From an uncultured Synechococcus sp. (GTDB lineage Bacteria; Cyanobacteriota; Cyanobacteriia; PCC-6307; Cyanobiaceae), in contig CAJXPL010000022.1 in assembly GCA_913057985.1 (NCBI GenBank), forward strand, positions 1 to 41,749: a DNA stretch of 41,749 nt, read 5' to 3'. Positions 27,151-36,053 of the stretch are shown one piece after another. The notes beneath the pieces are model-generated. The model saw only the letters and a list, made by a program, of their open reading frames with translations, was not told the DNA's origin and searched no databases. Made by a program: the position numbers and the translations under genes. The number at the start of each line of letters is the position of its first letter. Position 1 is the first letter of the stretch.

Positions 27151-27734
27151 GCATCCCGTTGGTGCTGGTCCATGGTCTCTGGGACACGCCCCGCCTGTTT
27201 CATCGATTGATTCAGGGGTTGGACCAGCCCGATCGCCCGCTGCTGGCGCCGCATCTGCCCCATGGTCTGGGTTGGATTCCCCTGCGGCAGCTGGCCTCTC
27301 GCCTGGATCAGCACATCCAGCAGCGCTTTGGTGCTGACACCAGGGTTGATCTTCTGGGGTTTTCGATGGGGGGCGTGATCGGCAGGATCTGGCTGCAGGA
27401 ACTGGGGGGGGTGCAGCGCACCCGGCGTTTCCTCAGCGTGGGCAGCCCGCAGCAGGGCACCCTGGCTGCTCAGATGATTCCCCGCCCGCTCCTCGCCGGT
27501 GCGGCAGACATGAAAGTGGGAAGTCGCCTGCTGCGCGAGCTGAATCGCCAACCCGATGCCCTGGTTGGGGTCGAGTGCTCCAGTTTCTTTTGCCGCTGGG
27601 ATTTGATGGTCTGCCCCGGCTGGAGGGCCGTTATGCCCTTGGGCCGGTGTGAGGAAATTCCGGTCTGGACCCATCAGCAACTGATCAGCCACCCCGCTGC
27701 GATTCGACGGCTCTGCGGCAGCTTGCGCGCCTGA
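27147..27734 (+). CDS. alpha/beta hydrolase, lipase-like
   Basis: A 195-residue protein. The oxyanion H-G-L-W motif in L-V-L-V-H-G-L-W-D (residues 5-13) is followed by the nucleophile elbow G-F-S-M-G-G with S73 and strand-helix pattern V-D-L-L / I-G-R. The fold is similar to small triacylglycerol lipases and PGAP1-like or DUF676-type hydrolases. A likely acid is D592-type aspartate in R-W-D-L-M-V; the last histidine (T-H-Q-Q-L) completes the triad. GTG start at 27147 overlaps the folB stop by 4 bp. Substrate unknown. It ends 2 bp from the convergent M3 peptidase. Confidence 0.85.
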   Translation: MSIPLVLVHGLWDTPRLFHRLIQGLDQPDRPLLAPHLPHGLGWIPLRQLASRLDQHIQQRFGADTRVDLLGFSMGGVIGRIWLQELGGVQRTRRFLSVGSPQQGTLAAQMIPRPLLAGAADMKVGSRLLRELNRQPDALVGVECSSFFCRWDLMVCPGWRAVMPLGRCEEIPVWTHQQLISHPAAIRRLCGSLRA

Positions 27735-27736
27735 GC

Positions 27737-29839
27737 TCAGGCCGCGGCCACCAGGCCGGAATGGCGAATCAGGGCTTCGGTGCTGGCAGGACGGCCTCGG
27801 AAGGCTTCAAACACCTCAGACGGGGAGCGGCTGCCCCCGAGGCTGAGAACGGTGTCGCGGAAGCGGGCTCCCGTTGCACGAACCTGATCCTCCTGATCCA
27901 GACCCACCTCCTCAAAAGCGGAGAAGGCATCTGCGCTGAGCACCTCAGCCCACTTGTAGGAGTAGTACCCGGCGGAGTAGCCCCCCGCGAAGATGTGGCC
28001 GAAGGCGCAGAGGAACTGATCCTCCGGGATGGGATCCATCACGGTGGTGGTGGCGGCGATCTCACGGCGCAGTCCATCTGGGCTGACGCCGAGTTCCGGG
28101 GTCCACTGGCTGTGGAGACGGAGGTCACTCAGGGCAAAGTGAACCTGCCGCAGGGTGGCGAGGCCTGCATTGAAGGTGCGGCTGCTGCGCAGCTTGTTGA
28201 ATTCCGATTCAGGCAGGGGTTCACCGGTTTGCCAGTGGCGCGCCATGCCCATCAAGGTGGCGTGATCAAGACACCAGTTCTCCATGAACTGGCTGGGGAG
28301 TTCCACGGCATCCCATTCCACGTTGCTGATGCCGGCGGCTTCCGGTTCCTCAACGGTGGTGAGCATGTGCTGGAGCCCATGGCCGAATTCATGGAAGAGG
28401 GTCTCCACTTCCTCGAAGCTCATCAGGCTGGGCGTGTCGCCCACAGGTGGGGTCTGGTTGCAGACCAGGTAGGCCACCGGCAGCACCACAGAGCCATCGG
28501 GTTTCTTGCTCAGGCCCAGGCATTCATCCATCCAGGCCCCACCGCGTTTGCTGGCGGGTCTGCTGTAAGGGTCGAGGTAGAAGCCGGCAATCGGTGTGCC
28601 ATCGGAGCGCTTCACCCGGAAGAAGCGCACATCGTCGTTCCAGGTCGGTGCCTCGCCGTCGGCGGCAACGATCTCAATGTCGAACAGACGCGTACAAAGA
28701 CCGAACAGGCCTTCGAGCACCTGCGGCAGCGGGAACCAGGGACGCAGTGCTTCCTGGTCCAGATCGAACCGGGATTGGCGCAACTTTTCCGACCAGTAGG
28801 CGATGTCCCAAGGGGCCAGCTCATCGGCTTCGGGGGCCTTGTGCTCCCTGGCGATGGCTTGGAGATCCTGCAGCTCTTGCTCAGCTGCTGGGTATGCCGC
28901 AGCGCGCAGTTCTTCCAGCAGTGCTTCCACTGCCGGAACATCGTCGGCCATCTTGGCGCTGAGGCTGAGGTCAGCCCAATGGGCATAGCCCAGGCGGGAC
29001 GCTTGGTCGCGCCTCAGGGTCAGGATCTCCTCGATCAGTGCCCGGTTGTCGAGTTCGCCTTCACTGGCCCGCCCCACATGGGCGCGATAGGCCTTCTCCC
29101 GCAGGGATCGGTTGTTGGCGTGGGTGAGGAAGGGCAGATAGCGGGGCATGTCCAGTCCCAGCAGCCACGGGCCGGACTCCGCAGATGCATCAGCATCGCC
29201 TGCTTCACGCGCTGCGGCGGCCAGTGCCTCCAAGGCCCGTTGCGGCAGGCCTTCCACCTCGTGGGGCTGGCTGAGTTTCAGGGTCCACTGCTGCGTGGCA
29301 TCGAGCACGTGGTTGCCGAACTGGGTGGAGAGAGCGGCCAGGCGTTCACTGGTGCTGTTGAAGGCTGCCTTCTCATCGCCACTGAGGCCAACACCGCGCT
29401 GCTGCATCGAGAGCAGCTCGGATTTCAGGATCCGCTCCTGGGTTGGGTTGAGCGGTTCGGAGGGATCGCTTTGGAGGGCCGTCAAGGCCCGATGAAGAAT
29501 CTGGCTTTGGCCAATCCGGTTGCTGAGGCGCACAACATCGGGTTGCTGGGCGGCATGGGCATCGCGCAGCTCAGGGGAATTGCAGACGCCATTGAGGTGT
29601 GACACCACACCCCAGCTCCAACGCAGCCGTTCGCCGATGGCCTGCAGCGGTTGCATCACCCGATCCCAGGACAGCTTCGAGGGGCCGGCGAGGGCTGTCT
29701 CAAGAGCCTGCTCGAGCGCAGTGAAGTCCTGATCCAGCTGTGCGAGCAAAACCGGGATGTCTGTGCTGACGAGCTCAGGGGAAATGGCCCGGAACTCGGG
29801 AAGCCCTTGGCCGCGCAGGAGGGGGGAAACAGTCGACAT
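27737..29839 (-). CDS. prlC: M3 family oligopeptidase (oligopeptidase A type)
   Basis: A 700-residue thimet-like zinc peptidase that degrades short peptides in the cytosol. The helical N-terminal two thirds precede L-F-H-E-F-G-H-G-L-Q-H-M, the HExxH site, followed by the third ligand glutamate in the next helix (about 25 residues on). Late in the protein is the family signature Y-S-A-G-Y-Y-S-Y-K-W-A-E-V-L. The start is ATG 29839 (MSTVSPLLRGQ); the frame to 29902 is an extension into ndhD. It starts 1 bp after the ndhD stop, so it is co-transcribed with ndhD. Confidence 0.93.
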   Translation of the reverse strand: MSTVSPLLRGQGLPEFRAISPELVSTDIPVLLAQLDQDFTALEQALETALAGPSKLSWDRVMQPLQAIGERLRWSWGVVSHLNGVCNSPELRDAHAAQQPDVVRLSNRIGQSQILHRALTALQSDPSEPLNPTQERILKSELLSMQQRGVGLSGDEKAAFNSTSERLAALSTQFGNHVLDATQQWTLKLSQPHEVEGLPQRALEALAAAAREAGDADASAESGPWLLGLDMPRYLPFLTHANNRSLREKAYRAHVGRASEGELDNRALIEEILTLRRDQASRLGYAHWADLSLSAKMADDVPAVEALLEELRAAAYPAAEQELQDLQAIAREHKAPEADELAPWDIAYWSEKLRQSRFDLDQEALRPWFPLPQVLEGLFGLCTRLFDIEIVAADGEAPTWNDDVRFFRVKRSDGTPIAGFYLDPYSRPASKRGGAWMDECLGLSKKPDGSVVLPVAYLVCNQTPPVGDTPSLMSFEEVETLFHEFGHGLQHMLTTVEEPEAAGISNVEWDAVELPSQFMENWCLDHATLMGMARHWQTGEPLPESEFNKLRSSRTFNAGLATLRQVHFALSDLRLHSQWTPELGVSPDGLRREIAATTTVMDPIPEDQFLCAFGHIFAGGYSAGYYSYKWAEVLSADAFSAFEEVGLDQEDQVRATGARFRDTVLSLGGSRSPSEVFEAFRGRPASTEALIRHSGLVAAA

Positions 29840-29840
29840 C

Positions 29841-31376
29841 TCAGCTGGCAATGAACTGCAGGGCCAGAGCGTTGGTGGAAGCTTCGTAGAGGTCCATGGC
29901 AATGCGGGGCCAGATGCCGATCACCAGGGTTGGCACCAGCAGGCTCAGGCCAATCACCAGCTCTCTGGGGCGCATGTCAGCGACGCTGGCCAGGGCCGGA
30001 ATCCTGGGGCCGAAGAACACCCGTCGGCACATGGAGAGCAGATAAATCGGTGTGAGCACCAGTCCGATGGCGGCCAGCAGAACGGTGATCGATCGGAACA
30101 CGGACGTGAAGGCTTCCTGGCTGGTGATGCCGAGGAACACGGTGATTTCACTGATGAAGCCACTCATGCCCGGCAGCGCCAGCGACGCCAGGGAGCTGGC
30201 CAGGAAGAAGGCAAACGTGATCGGCAGCGCCTTGGCCAGACCGCCCATGTTGGGGATCGAGAGGGTCTTGGTTCGCTCGTAGAACACGCCCGTCACGAAG
30301 AACATCGCGGCTGCGATCAGGCCATGGCTCACCATCTGGAGCATGGCTCCGCTGATTCCCAGGGCATCAACGGCACCGATCCCCACCAGCACAAAGCCCA
30401 TGTGGCTTACGGAACTGCAGGCAATCCTGCGTTTCACGTTGTCCTGCGCGAAGGCGTTGAGGGCGCCGTAAACGATGTTCACGATTCCAAGGATCACCAG
30501 GGCTGGCGCCAGGGTGGCGTGCGCTTCGGGAAGCATCTGCACGTTGAAGCGCAGCAGGGCGTAGCCGCCCATCTTGAGGAGCACCCCGGCCAGCAGCATC
30601 GACACCGGAGCGTTGGCTTCACCGTGGGCATCGGGCAGCCAGGTGTGGAGAGGGAACATCGGCAGTTTGACGCCGAAGCCAATCAAGAAACCCACGTAAC
30701 ACAACAGGCCGAAGCTGCCGCCGGGGGAACGGGCCGCCAGTTCCGTGATGTTGAAGGTGAACGTGTCGCCGGAGAAGGCCAGTGCCAGGCCGCTGATCAG
30801 GATCAGTAGAGAGGCCAGGGCCGTGTAAAGGATGAATTTGGTGGCGGCGTACTGGCGGTTCTGTCCGCCCCAGATGGCAATCAGCAGGTAGACGGGAACC
30901 AGTTCCAGCTCCCAGGCCAGGAAGAAGAGCAGGAAGTCCTGCGACAGAAACACCAGGCCCTGGGCCGAGGCCTGAACAAGCATCAGGGCGAAGTACAGCC
31001 GTGACTTGCGCTGAACCGACCAGCTGGCCGCCACAGACAGGAACGTGACCAGGCCGCTGAGCACCACAAGAGGTGCTGAAAGACCATCCACACCAAGGGA
31101 CCATTCGAGGCCGAGTGCTGGGAGCCAGCTCACCCGCTCCACCAGCTGCAGCCCTTCAGTGCTGGGGTCGAAGCGGGTGGCAAACACCCCCATCATCAAA
31201 AGAAGATCGACCAGAAGGACGACCAGGGTGATGATCTTGGGCGCAGGGGATGGCTTCTCTTCGCTGCTCGGAACCAGTGGCAGCACCAGAGCTGCTGCCG
31301 CAGGCAACAGCACAATCAGCGACAACCAAGGGAAAGGACTGCCCGAGACAGCAAGCTCTGCTAACCCAGCATCCAT
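29841..31376 (-). CDS. ndhD: NAD(P)H-quinone oxidoreductase subunit 4 (NdhD)
   Basis: A 511-residue antiporter-like subunit of NDH-1 in the thylakoid or cytoplasmic membrane, with about 14 membrane helices. Seen: [13 protein letters not shown] (about residue 85), [10 protein letters not shown] with the conserved membrane glutamate (about 150), [19 protein letters not shown] (about 230) and [10 protein letters not shown] (about 325). The amino-terminal region fits the NdhD1/D2 type of respiratory and cyclic NDH-1 rather than the CO2-uptake D3/D4 forms, but that is inference. The gene is followed directly by prlC. A hairpin separates it from thrB. Confidence 0.95.
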   Translation of the reverse strand: MDAGLAELAVSGSPFPWLSLIVLLPAAAALVLPLVPSSEEKPSPAPKIITLVVLLVDLLLMMGVFATRFDPSTEGLQLVERVSWLPALGLEWSLGVDGLSAPLVVLSGLVTFLSVAASWSVQRKSRLYFALMLVQASAQGLVFLSQDFLLFFLAWELELVPVYLLIAIWGGQNRQYAATKFILYTALASLLILISGLALAFSGDTFTFNITELAARSPGGSFGLLCYVGFLIGFGVKLPMFPLHTWLPDAHGEANAPVSMLLAGVLLKMGGYALLRFNVQMLPEAHATLAPALVILGIVNIVYGALNAFAQDNVKRRIACSSVSHMGFVLVGIGAVDALGISGAMLQMVSHGLIAAAMFFVTGVFYERTKTLSIPNMGGLAKALPITFAFFLASSLASLALPGMSGFISEITVFLGITSQEAFTSVFRSITVLLAAIGLVLTPIYLLSMCRRVFFGPRIPALASVADMRPRELVIGLSLLVPTLVIGIWPRIAMDLYEASTNALALQFIAS

Positions 31377-31403
31377 TCCGTGTCCGCAATCTTTAACGAA
31401 GCT

Positions 31404-31424
31404 AACAGGGCCGAATGCCCTGTT
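31404..31424 (-). terminator. hairpin between thrB and ndhD
   Basis: Perfect 8-bp stem AACAGGGC (31404-31411) / GCCCTGTT (31417-31424) with loop CGAAT. It lies 9 bp after the thrB stop and 27 bp before the ndhD start on the minus strand. No T-run follows. Likely the thrB terminator or attenuator. Confidence 0.6.
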
Positions 31425-31433
31425 TAGGTGGAT

Positions 31434-32381
31434 CTACTCATCGTCGGCCGGTTGCCAGTGGCTGCCTGAGGTCTGCAAATTCAGCACCGGCGCGCGGCTG
31501 GCGACCCCGGCAGCCTCCCAGGCTTTGACCATGGCTCGGCTGACGGCTGGGCCTTTGTCTTCCTCGCACAGAGCCAGAACGCTTGGTCCAGCTCCGCTGA
31601 TGGCGCAACCCCAGGCTCCCGCGTCCATGGCGGCCTGTTTGACCTGGTCGCCGCCTTTGATCAGGCGCCAGCGGTAAGGCTCGTGCAAGCGATCGTGCAT
31701 GCCGTCGGAGATCAGATCACCATTGCCGGTGCGCAGCCCTTGCAGCAGCAGTGTCAGGGCACCCAGGTTGACCACAGCGTCGCCAACGGGGATGGCCTTG
31801 GGCATGGCCCGGCGGGCTTCGCTTGTGCTCAGGCGAATCGATGGAATCGCCACGACGGCCTTCACGCTCGGCGTCCATTCGCAACGCACCACGCGCCAGC
31901 GCTGAGAGGCGGCCTTGGCGGTCATGCAGAGGCCCCCCAGAAGGGAGGGCACAACGTTGTCCGGGTGACCTTCGATATCGATGGCCAGCTCCAGCAGCTT
32001 CTCCTTGGAGAGAGGCTCACCGACGAGGGCATTGGCTCCCATCAATCCCGCCACGATCGCCGTCGCACTGCTGCCCAGCCCCCGTGCCGGCGGCACGGCA
32101 AGACGCACCCGTGCCTCAAGGGCGACGGGTTCCAGCCCAGCCGCTTTCCACACCCGTTGTGCCGCTCGGTAAACGAGGTTCTCCGGCCCACCCCGGAGGT
32201 GACTGCCTTCCGTTCCCTCAATAATCAGCTCAAATCGTTCACCGCCCCCTTCGATCCGCCGCATCGCGAAGCGGTTGTTCAGATCAAGGGCTGCACCGAG
32301 GCAGTCAAATCCAGGGCCGAGATTGGCTGTGGTTGCCGGGACGTCCACGACCACTTTCTGACCGATGCGCGGCTGCGCCAT
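31434..32381 (-). CDS. thrB: homoserine kinase
   Basis: A 315-residue GHMP kinase phosphorylating homoserine in threonine synthesis. V-P-A-T-T-A-N-L-G-P-G-F-D-C-L-G (about residues 14-29) is the N-terminal signature. The ATP loop is V-P-P-A-R-G-L-G-S-S-A-T-A (about 95-107), and G-A-W-G-C-A-I-S-G-A-G-P-S-V-L-A near 260 is the third motif. Start ATG 32381 (MAQPRIGQKV); the longer frame to 32663 overlaps glk and is ignored. It lies 14 bp after glk and is in the same run as thrS. Confidence 0.96.
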   Translation of the reverse strand: MAQPRIGQKVVVDVPATTANLGPGFDCLGAALDLNNRFAMRRIEGGGERFELIIEGTEGSHLRGGPENLVYRAAQRVWKAAGLEPVALEARVRLAVPPARGLGSSATAIVAGLMGANALVGEPLSKEKLLELAIDIEGHPDNVVPSLLGGLCMTAKAASQRWRVVRCEWTPSVKAVVAIPSIRLSTSEARRAMPKAIPVGDAVVNLGALTLLLQGLRTGNGDLISDGMHDRLHEPYRWRLIKGGDQVKQAAMDAGAWGCAISGAGPSVLALCEEDKGPAVSRAMVKAWEAAGVASRAPVLNLQTSGSHWQPADDE

Positions 32382-32395
32382 CGCTGATCCTCTGC

Positions 32396-33430
32396 TCAGG
32401 CCAGTGTCCCACCTGACTCCGCCAGCATCCGGGCGCGACAGGCTGCACTGAAGAGTCCGGCATCGGGATCGATCACCGCTGTGACCTGCATCCCTTCGAT
32501 CAGTTCGCGGAAGCGTCCCTTGTCGCGCATCGCATTGAGAAAGCTGGCGGATTGCAGTCCTTTCAATTGTTTTGATGCGGTGCCCCCGCCAACCCAGAGG
32601 CCTCCTGTGCAGAGTTCCTGAAGGGCAAGATCGCCTGCCGCTGAGCCATAGGCCTCCAGCCAAAGCTGTAGGGCGCGTTGCATCAAGGGATCACCCCCTT
32701 CAGCGGCAACGCTCACCTGAGCGGGAAGATCGTTGGAGCTGTTGCGCCGCCAAGCCTCAGCCACGCTGCGCAGGGGGTGCATGGCGGCATCGGGTTTCTG
32801 AAGCAGCCAGTGGGCCACATGCCCCAGGCCGGTGCCACTCACGATGCGTTCGATCGAAAGGCGGCTGACGCCGAGGTCTTGTTTGAGCCAGGAGTCCAGC
32901 TCCCATTCCGCTTCGTTGCGCGGAGCAAATTCGCGGTGCCCTCCTTCGCTCGCCAGGGCCACCAGTCCCTGTTCGCTCTGCAGGCCTCGCGCCATGCCGA
33001 GACCGGTGCCTGCCCCAAGAATGGCCAGGGGGCCCTTGTCTTGGTGGCCCTTCTGAAGGATCACCTGCTGATGGCTGTCGAAATGGGGCAGCCCGTAAAT
33101 CAGTACGCCGAAATCATTCACCAGCTCGAGCTGTTCCATGCCCGCAGCCCGCGCCAGGTCGGCCTCCCGCAACCGCCAGGGCAGGTTGGTGATCCTGGCC
33201 TCCCTGTGTCGCACCGGGCCGGCAACGGCGATGCAGGCATGCGCTGGAGCCGGAAGATCAGCGGGGCGATTGTTGAGGAAGGCCTCGAGCATCGGCTCAA
33301 GGGATGGCCATTCTCCCGAGCGGAAGCGTTCCTGATGCAGCAGGCGTAGTTGGCCCGCCTCACTCCCGTAGAGAGCAAGCAGAGTCTTGGTGCCTCCCAT
33401 GTCCCCCGCCAGGAGTGTGGTGGTGGCCAT
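32396..33430 (-). CDS. glk: glucokinase (hexokinase-fold Glk type)
   Basis: A 344-residue enzyme phosphorylating glucose to glucose-6-phosphate. It has L-A-G-D-M-G-G-T-K-T at residues 7-16 for ATP phosphates, C-I-A-V-A-G-P-V near 70, E-L-V-N-D-F-G (catalytic Asp) near 108, G-A-G-T-G-L-G near 140, and S-E-G-G-H-R-E-F-A-P with the conserved glucose-binding E-G-G-H. Start ATG 33430 (MATTTLLAG). The window also holds a ROK-family kinase at 24555-25463 from a different branch. It is 35 bp after DUF1824 and 14 bp before thrB. Confidence 0.95.
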   Translation of the reverse strand: MATTTLLAGDMGGTKTLLALYGSEAGQLRLLHQERFRSGEWPSLEPMLEAFLNNRPADLPAPAHACIAVAGPVRHREARITNLPWRLREADLARAAGMEQLELVNDFGVLIYGLPHFDSHQQVILQKGHQDKGPLAILGAGTGLGMARGLQSEQGLVALASEGGHREFAPRNEAEWELDSWLKQDLGVSRLSIERIVSGTGLGHVAHWLLQKPDAAMHPLRSVAEAWRRNSSNDLPAQVSVAAEGGDPLMQRALQLWLEAYGSAAGDLALQELCTGGLWVGGGTASKQLKGLQSASFLNAMRDKGRFRELIEGMQVTAVIDPDAGLFSAACRARMLAESGGTLA

Positions 33431-33465
33431 CAAGGGCTGCGGCAACTCCTACCAGCGTGGTTGGC

Positions 33466-33861
33466 TCAGGAGAAGAAGTCCAGTGGAAGCGGTCCCCAGG
33501 TGGTGCTTGGCGTTGTGTCGTCGTCACCGTGGCCACTGATCAGAATTCCTTCGCCAAGGCCGTGCTCGATCCGAATGCGGATCGTGCCCCCCTTCTGATT
33601 GGCTTTCAGGAAAACAGGGCCCAGCTCCTCTGGGCTGTCGACGAGCTCCAGCGGCTCCCACTGTTGGCTTTGCTCGAGGCTGCGCAGCGCTGTGAGGGCC
33701 TGCTCCCTGGACGGGGCCATGACGCCGATGGTGAACCAGCTGGCCTGGGCCATCGCCTGATCGAGTTCTGCTCGCAGCTCATTTCTGATCTGGGGAGCCA
33801 ACTCCGGCGCTCCCCGTAGCCGCGCGAGATCGGCCAGGTGCTGCACAGGGGAATCCGTCAT
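33466..33861 (-). CDS. DUF1824 family protein
   Basis: A 131-residue cytosolic protein with the DUF1824 pattern: an N-terminal helix, then A-S-W-F-T-I-G-V-M-A-P-S-R-E-Q-A-L-T-A-L-R-S-L near 42-64, and P-V-F-L-K-A-N-Q-K-G-G-T-I-R-I-R near 83-98. The C-terminus has G-I-L-I-S-G-H-G. The family is cyanobacterial and its function is unknown. Its ATG overlaps the thrS stop by 4 bp (33858-33861), so it is translated with thrS. Confidence 0.85.
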   Translation of the reverse strand: MTDSPVQHLADLARLRGAPELAPQIRNELRAELDQAMAQASWFTIGVMAPSREQALTALRSLEQSQQWEPLELVDSPEELGPVFLKANQKGGTIRIRIEHGLGEGILISGHGDDDTTPSTTWGPLPLDFFS

Positions 33862-35693
33862 CGGTTCAGCTCCAGGCCCGCGGCGCGCTCGCTGTTGGCC
33901 ATCCGGGCAGCACTGAGAAGGTCGGCCACCGCTGTGACCCCGAGGTCACCGTCCCGTCGGCTGCGAAGGCTCACGGCGTTCTGCTCCGCTTCCTTGGCAC
34001 CGATGACCGCCAGCACGGGGATCTTCATCTGTTCGCCGGTGCGGATCAACTTGCCGAGCCGGTCACCGCTGCGGTCGATCGTGGCGCGAACGCCAGCTTT
34101 GGTGAGTTGGTCCAACACTTGGTCGGCGTAGGGCTGCACCTCGTCGGTGACCGGCAGCAGACGCACCTGCTCGGGGGCCAGCCAGAAGGGGTAATCGCCG
34201 GCGTAGTTCTCGGTCATGATCCCGAAGAACCGCTCCAGCGAACCGAAGATGGCGCGGTGGATCATGATCGGCCGCTGCTTGCTGCCGTCGGCGGCGATGT
34301 AGTCGAGCTCGAACCGTTCCGGCAGATTGAAATCCAGTTGGATCGTGGAGCACTGCCACATCCGGCCGATGGCGTCTTCGATCTTGAGGTCGATTTTCGG
34401 GCCGTAGAACGCACCGCCTCCCCCATCGATTTTGTAGGCCCAACCCTTGCGCTCCAGGGCTTCAATCAGTCCCTTGGTGGCCAGGTCCCAGACGGCGTCA
34501 TCGCCGATGGACTTCTCGGGGCGGGTGGAGAGGTTGATCTCGTAATTGCTGAAATCGAAGGCGGAGAGAATCCGTTCGGTGAGATCGAGGATCTTCAGGA
34601 TCTCGTCGCTGATCTGCTCCGGCAGGCAGAACACGTGAGCATCGTCCTGGGTGAAGCCCCGCACCCGCATCAGACCGTGCATCACACCGGGCCGCTCGTA
34701 GCGATACACCGTTCCAAGCTCCGCCCAGCGGATCGGCAGTTCCCGGTAGCTGCGCAGTTTGCTGGCGTAGGTGAGCACGTGGAACGGGCAGTTCATCGGC
34801 TTGAGCTGGTACTCCCGTTCGTCCACCTCCATTGGGCCGAACATGCTCTCGGCGTAGAAGTCGAGGTGGCCTGAGGTCTTCCACAGGCTGATGTCCGCCA
34901 CATGGGGGGTGTAAAGGAGCTCGTATCCGCCCTCGAAGTGGGCCTGGCGCCAGAACTCCTCGATCAACAGGCGCATGCGGGCACCGCGGGGGTGCCAGAA
35001 CACCAGACCAGCCCCGGCCTCATCCTCGATGGAGAAGAGGTCGAGGTCTTTGCCGATGCGGCGATGGTCGCGGCGAAGCGCTTCTTCCTTGCGACGTTTG
35101 TGTTCCGCCAGCTGTTCCGGGGTTTCCCAGGCCGTGCCGTAGATGCGTTGCAGCTGCGCTTTGGTTTCATCGCCTCGCCAGTAAGCGCCTGCCACGCTTT
35201 CCAGCTCGAAGGCCTTGGCATTGAGTTGGCCGGTGTGATCCACGTGGGGGCCTGCACAGAGGTCCCACCAGTCCTCACCAAGGGTGTAGAGGGTAATCGG
35301 CTCCTGCAATCCTTCAAGAATCTCGAGCTTGTAGGGCTCGTTCTGGGCTTTGATTTTTTCCTCGGCCTCGTTGCGGCTCACCTCGACGCGTTCGAGAGGC
35401 AGCTTTTTGTTGATGATCTTGATCATTCCTTTCTTGATGGCCTTCAGGTCGGCCTCGGTGAAGGGATCGGGATTGTCGAAGTCGTAATAGAAACCTGTTT
35501 CCGTCCAGGGGCCGATGGTGACGCGCGCCTTGGGAAACAACTGCTGCACAGCCATGGCCATCACATGGCTCATGGAGTGGCGAATCTTCAGCAGTTGATC
35601 GCTTTCGCTGGTCTTGGGCAGAACCACCGGTGCTGAAGGGGCTGGGGTGGTTGCTGCAGCGCTGCTCACCGGTTCAGGTTCAGGGCCCGCCAT
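33858..35693 (-). CDS. thrS: threonyl-tRNA synthetase lacking the TGS domain
   Basis: A 611-residue class II synthetase. The editing-domain start is seen early: I-R-H-S-M-S-H-V-M-A-M-A-V-Q-Q-L-F-P near residues 37-54. The catalytic core has W-H-P-R-G-A-R-M-R, then M-N-C-P-F-H-V-L-T-Y (zinc cysteine) and class II motif 2 F-R-Y/Y-E-R-P-G-V-M-H-G-L-M-R-V-R-G-F-T-Q-D-D-A-H. The anticodon-binding domain forms the C-terminus. The usual N-terminal ubiquitin-like TGS domain (about 60 residues) is absent; a short Pro/Ala/Ser-rich segment replaces it. Start ATG 35693 (MAGPEPEP) or 35717. Divergent from DUF2605. Confidence 0.96.
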   Translation of the reverse strand: MAGPEPEPVSSAAATTPAPSAPVVLPKTSESDQLLKIRHSMSHVMAMAVQQLFPKARVTIGPWTETGFYYDFDNPDPFTEADLKAIKKGMIKIINKKLPLERVEVSRNEAEEKIKAQNEPYKLEILEGLQEPITLYTLGEDWWDLCAGPHVDHTGQLNAKAFELESVAGAYWRGDETKAQLQRIYGTAWETPEQLAEHKRRKEEALRRDHRRIGKDLDLFSIEDEAGAGLVFWHPRGARMRLLIEEFWRQAHFEGGYELLYTPHVADISLWKTSGHLDFYAESMFGPMEVDEREYQLKPMNCPFHVLTYASKLRSYRELPIRWAELGTVYRYERPGVMHGLMRVRGFTQDDAHVFCLPEQISDEILKILDLTERILSAFDFSNYEINLSTRPEKSIGDDAVWDLATKGLIEALERKGWAYKIDGGGGAFYGPKIDLKIEDAIGRMWQCSTIQLDFNLPERFELDYIAADGSKQRPIMIHRAIFGSLERFFGIMTENYAGDYPFWLAPEQVRLLPVTDEVQPYADQVLDQLTKAGVRATIDRSGDRLGKLIRTGEQMKIPVLAVIGAKEAEQNAVSLRSRRDGDLGVTAVADLLSAARMANSERAAGLELNR

Positions 35694-35696
35694 CCT

Positions 35697-36053
35697 ATGG
35701 GCGAGACCCGAGGACATCAGGTGGGTGAGTCAACCAATCAGGAAGCTGGCGCACTGTTGGATGAGTTGCTGGCATCCCTGCTCGATGACTTCGAGCATTG
35801 GTTTCAGCGCGGTGAGGAGCTTCTGCAGGCCTGTCCGGAGGAGGTGATGCCGTTGCAGGAGCGCCGACGCATGCAGGAGCGGCTGCAGGAGGGCAAGAAG
35901 GCCATTGCTGCAACACGCTCCCTTGTGGCTGCATCAACCCAGCCCATGGCGGTCTCGATGGAGGTGATGAATCCTTGGCACGGCTTGGTCACGGAGGTGT
36001 GGGCCCTGGCTGCGAGGTTGGGGTCGAACCGTTCGCCTCAGGCCCCGAGCTGA
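35697..36053 (+). CDS. DUF2605 family protein
   Basis: A 118-residue helical protein with the DUF2605 pattern: L-L-D-E-L-L-A-S-L-L-D-D-F-E-H-W-F-Q-R-G near residues 20-39, a charged E-R-R-R-M-Q-E-R-L helix, and a C-terminal M-N-P-W-H-G-L-V-T-E-V-W. Function unknown; found in cyanobacteria. The ATG at 35697 is 3 bp from the divergent thrS ATG. A GTG at 35721 has a better ribosome-binding site (GAGGA, 7 nt) and still contains the family region, so the true start may be there. The 3' end overlaps the convergent muramidase by 16 bp. Confidence 0.82.
   Translation: MGETRGHQVGESTNQEAGALLDELLASLLDDFEHWFQRGEELLQACPEEVMPLQERRRMQERLQEGKKAIAATRSLVAASTQPMAVSMEVMNPWHGLVTEVWALAARLGSNRSPQAPS

Noticed and set aside
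27761-29602. 613-codon open frame on the plus strand opposite the M3 peptidase
   Set aside because: Antisense of prlC; repetitive Gly/Gln/Ala/Glu composition with no domain. Similar long shadows opposite hemE, glgB, proA, ndhD and the CDF/DUF697 genes were also rejected.
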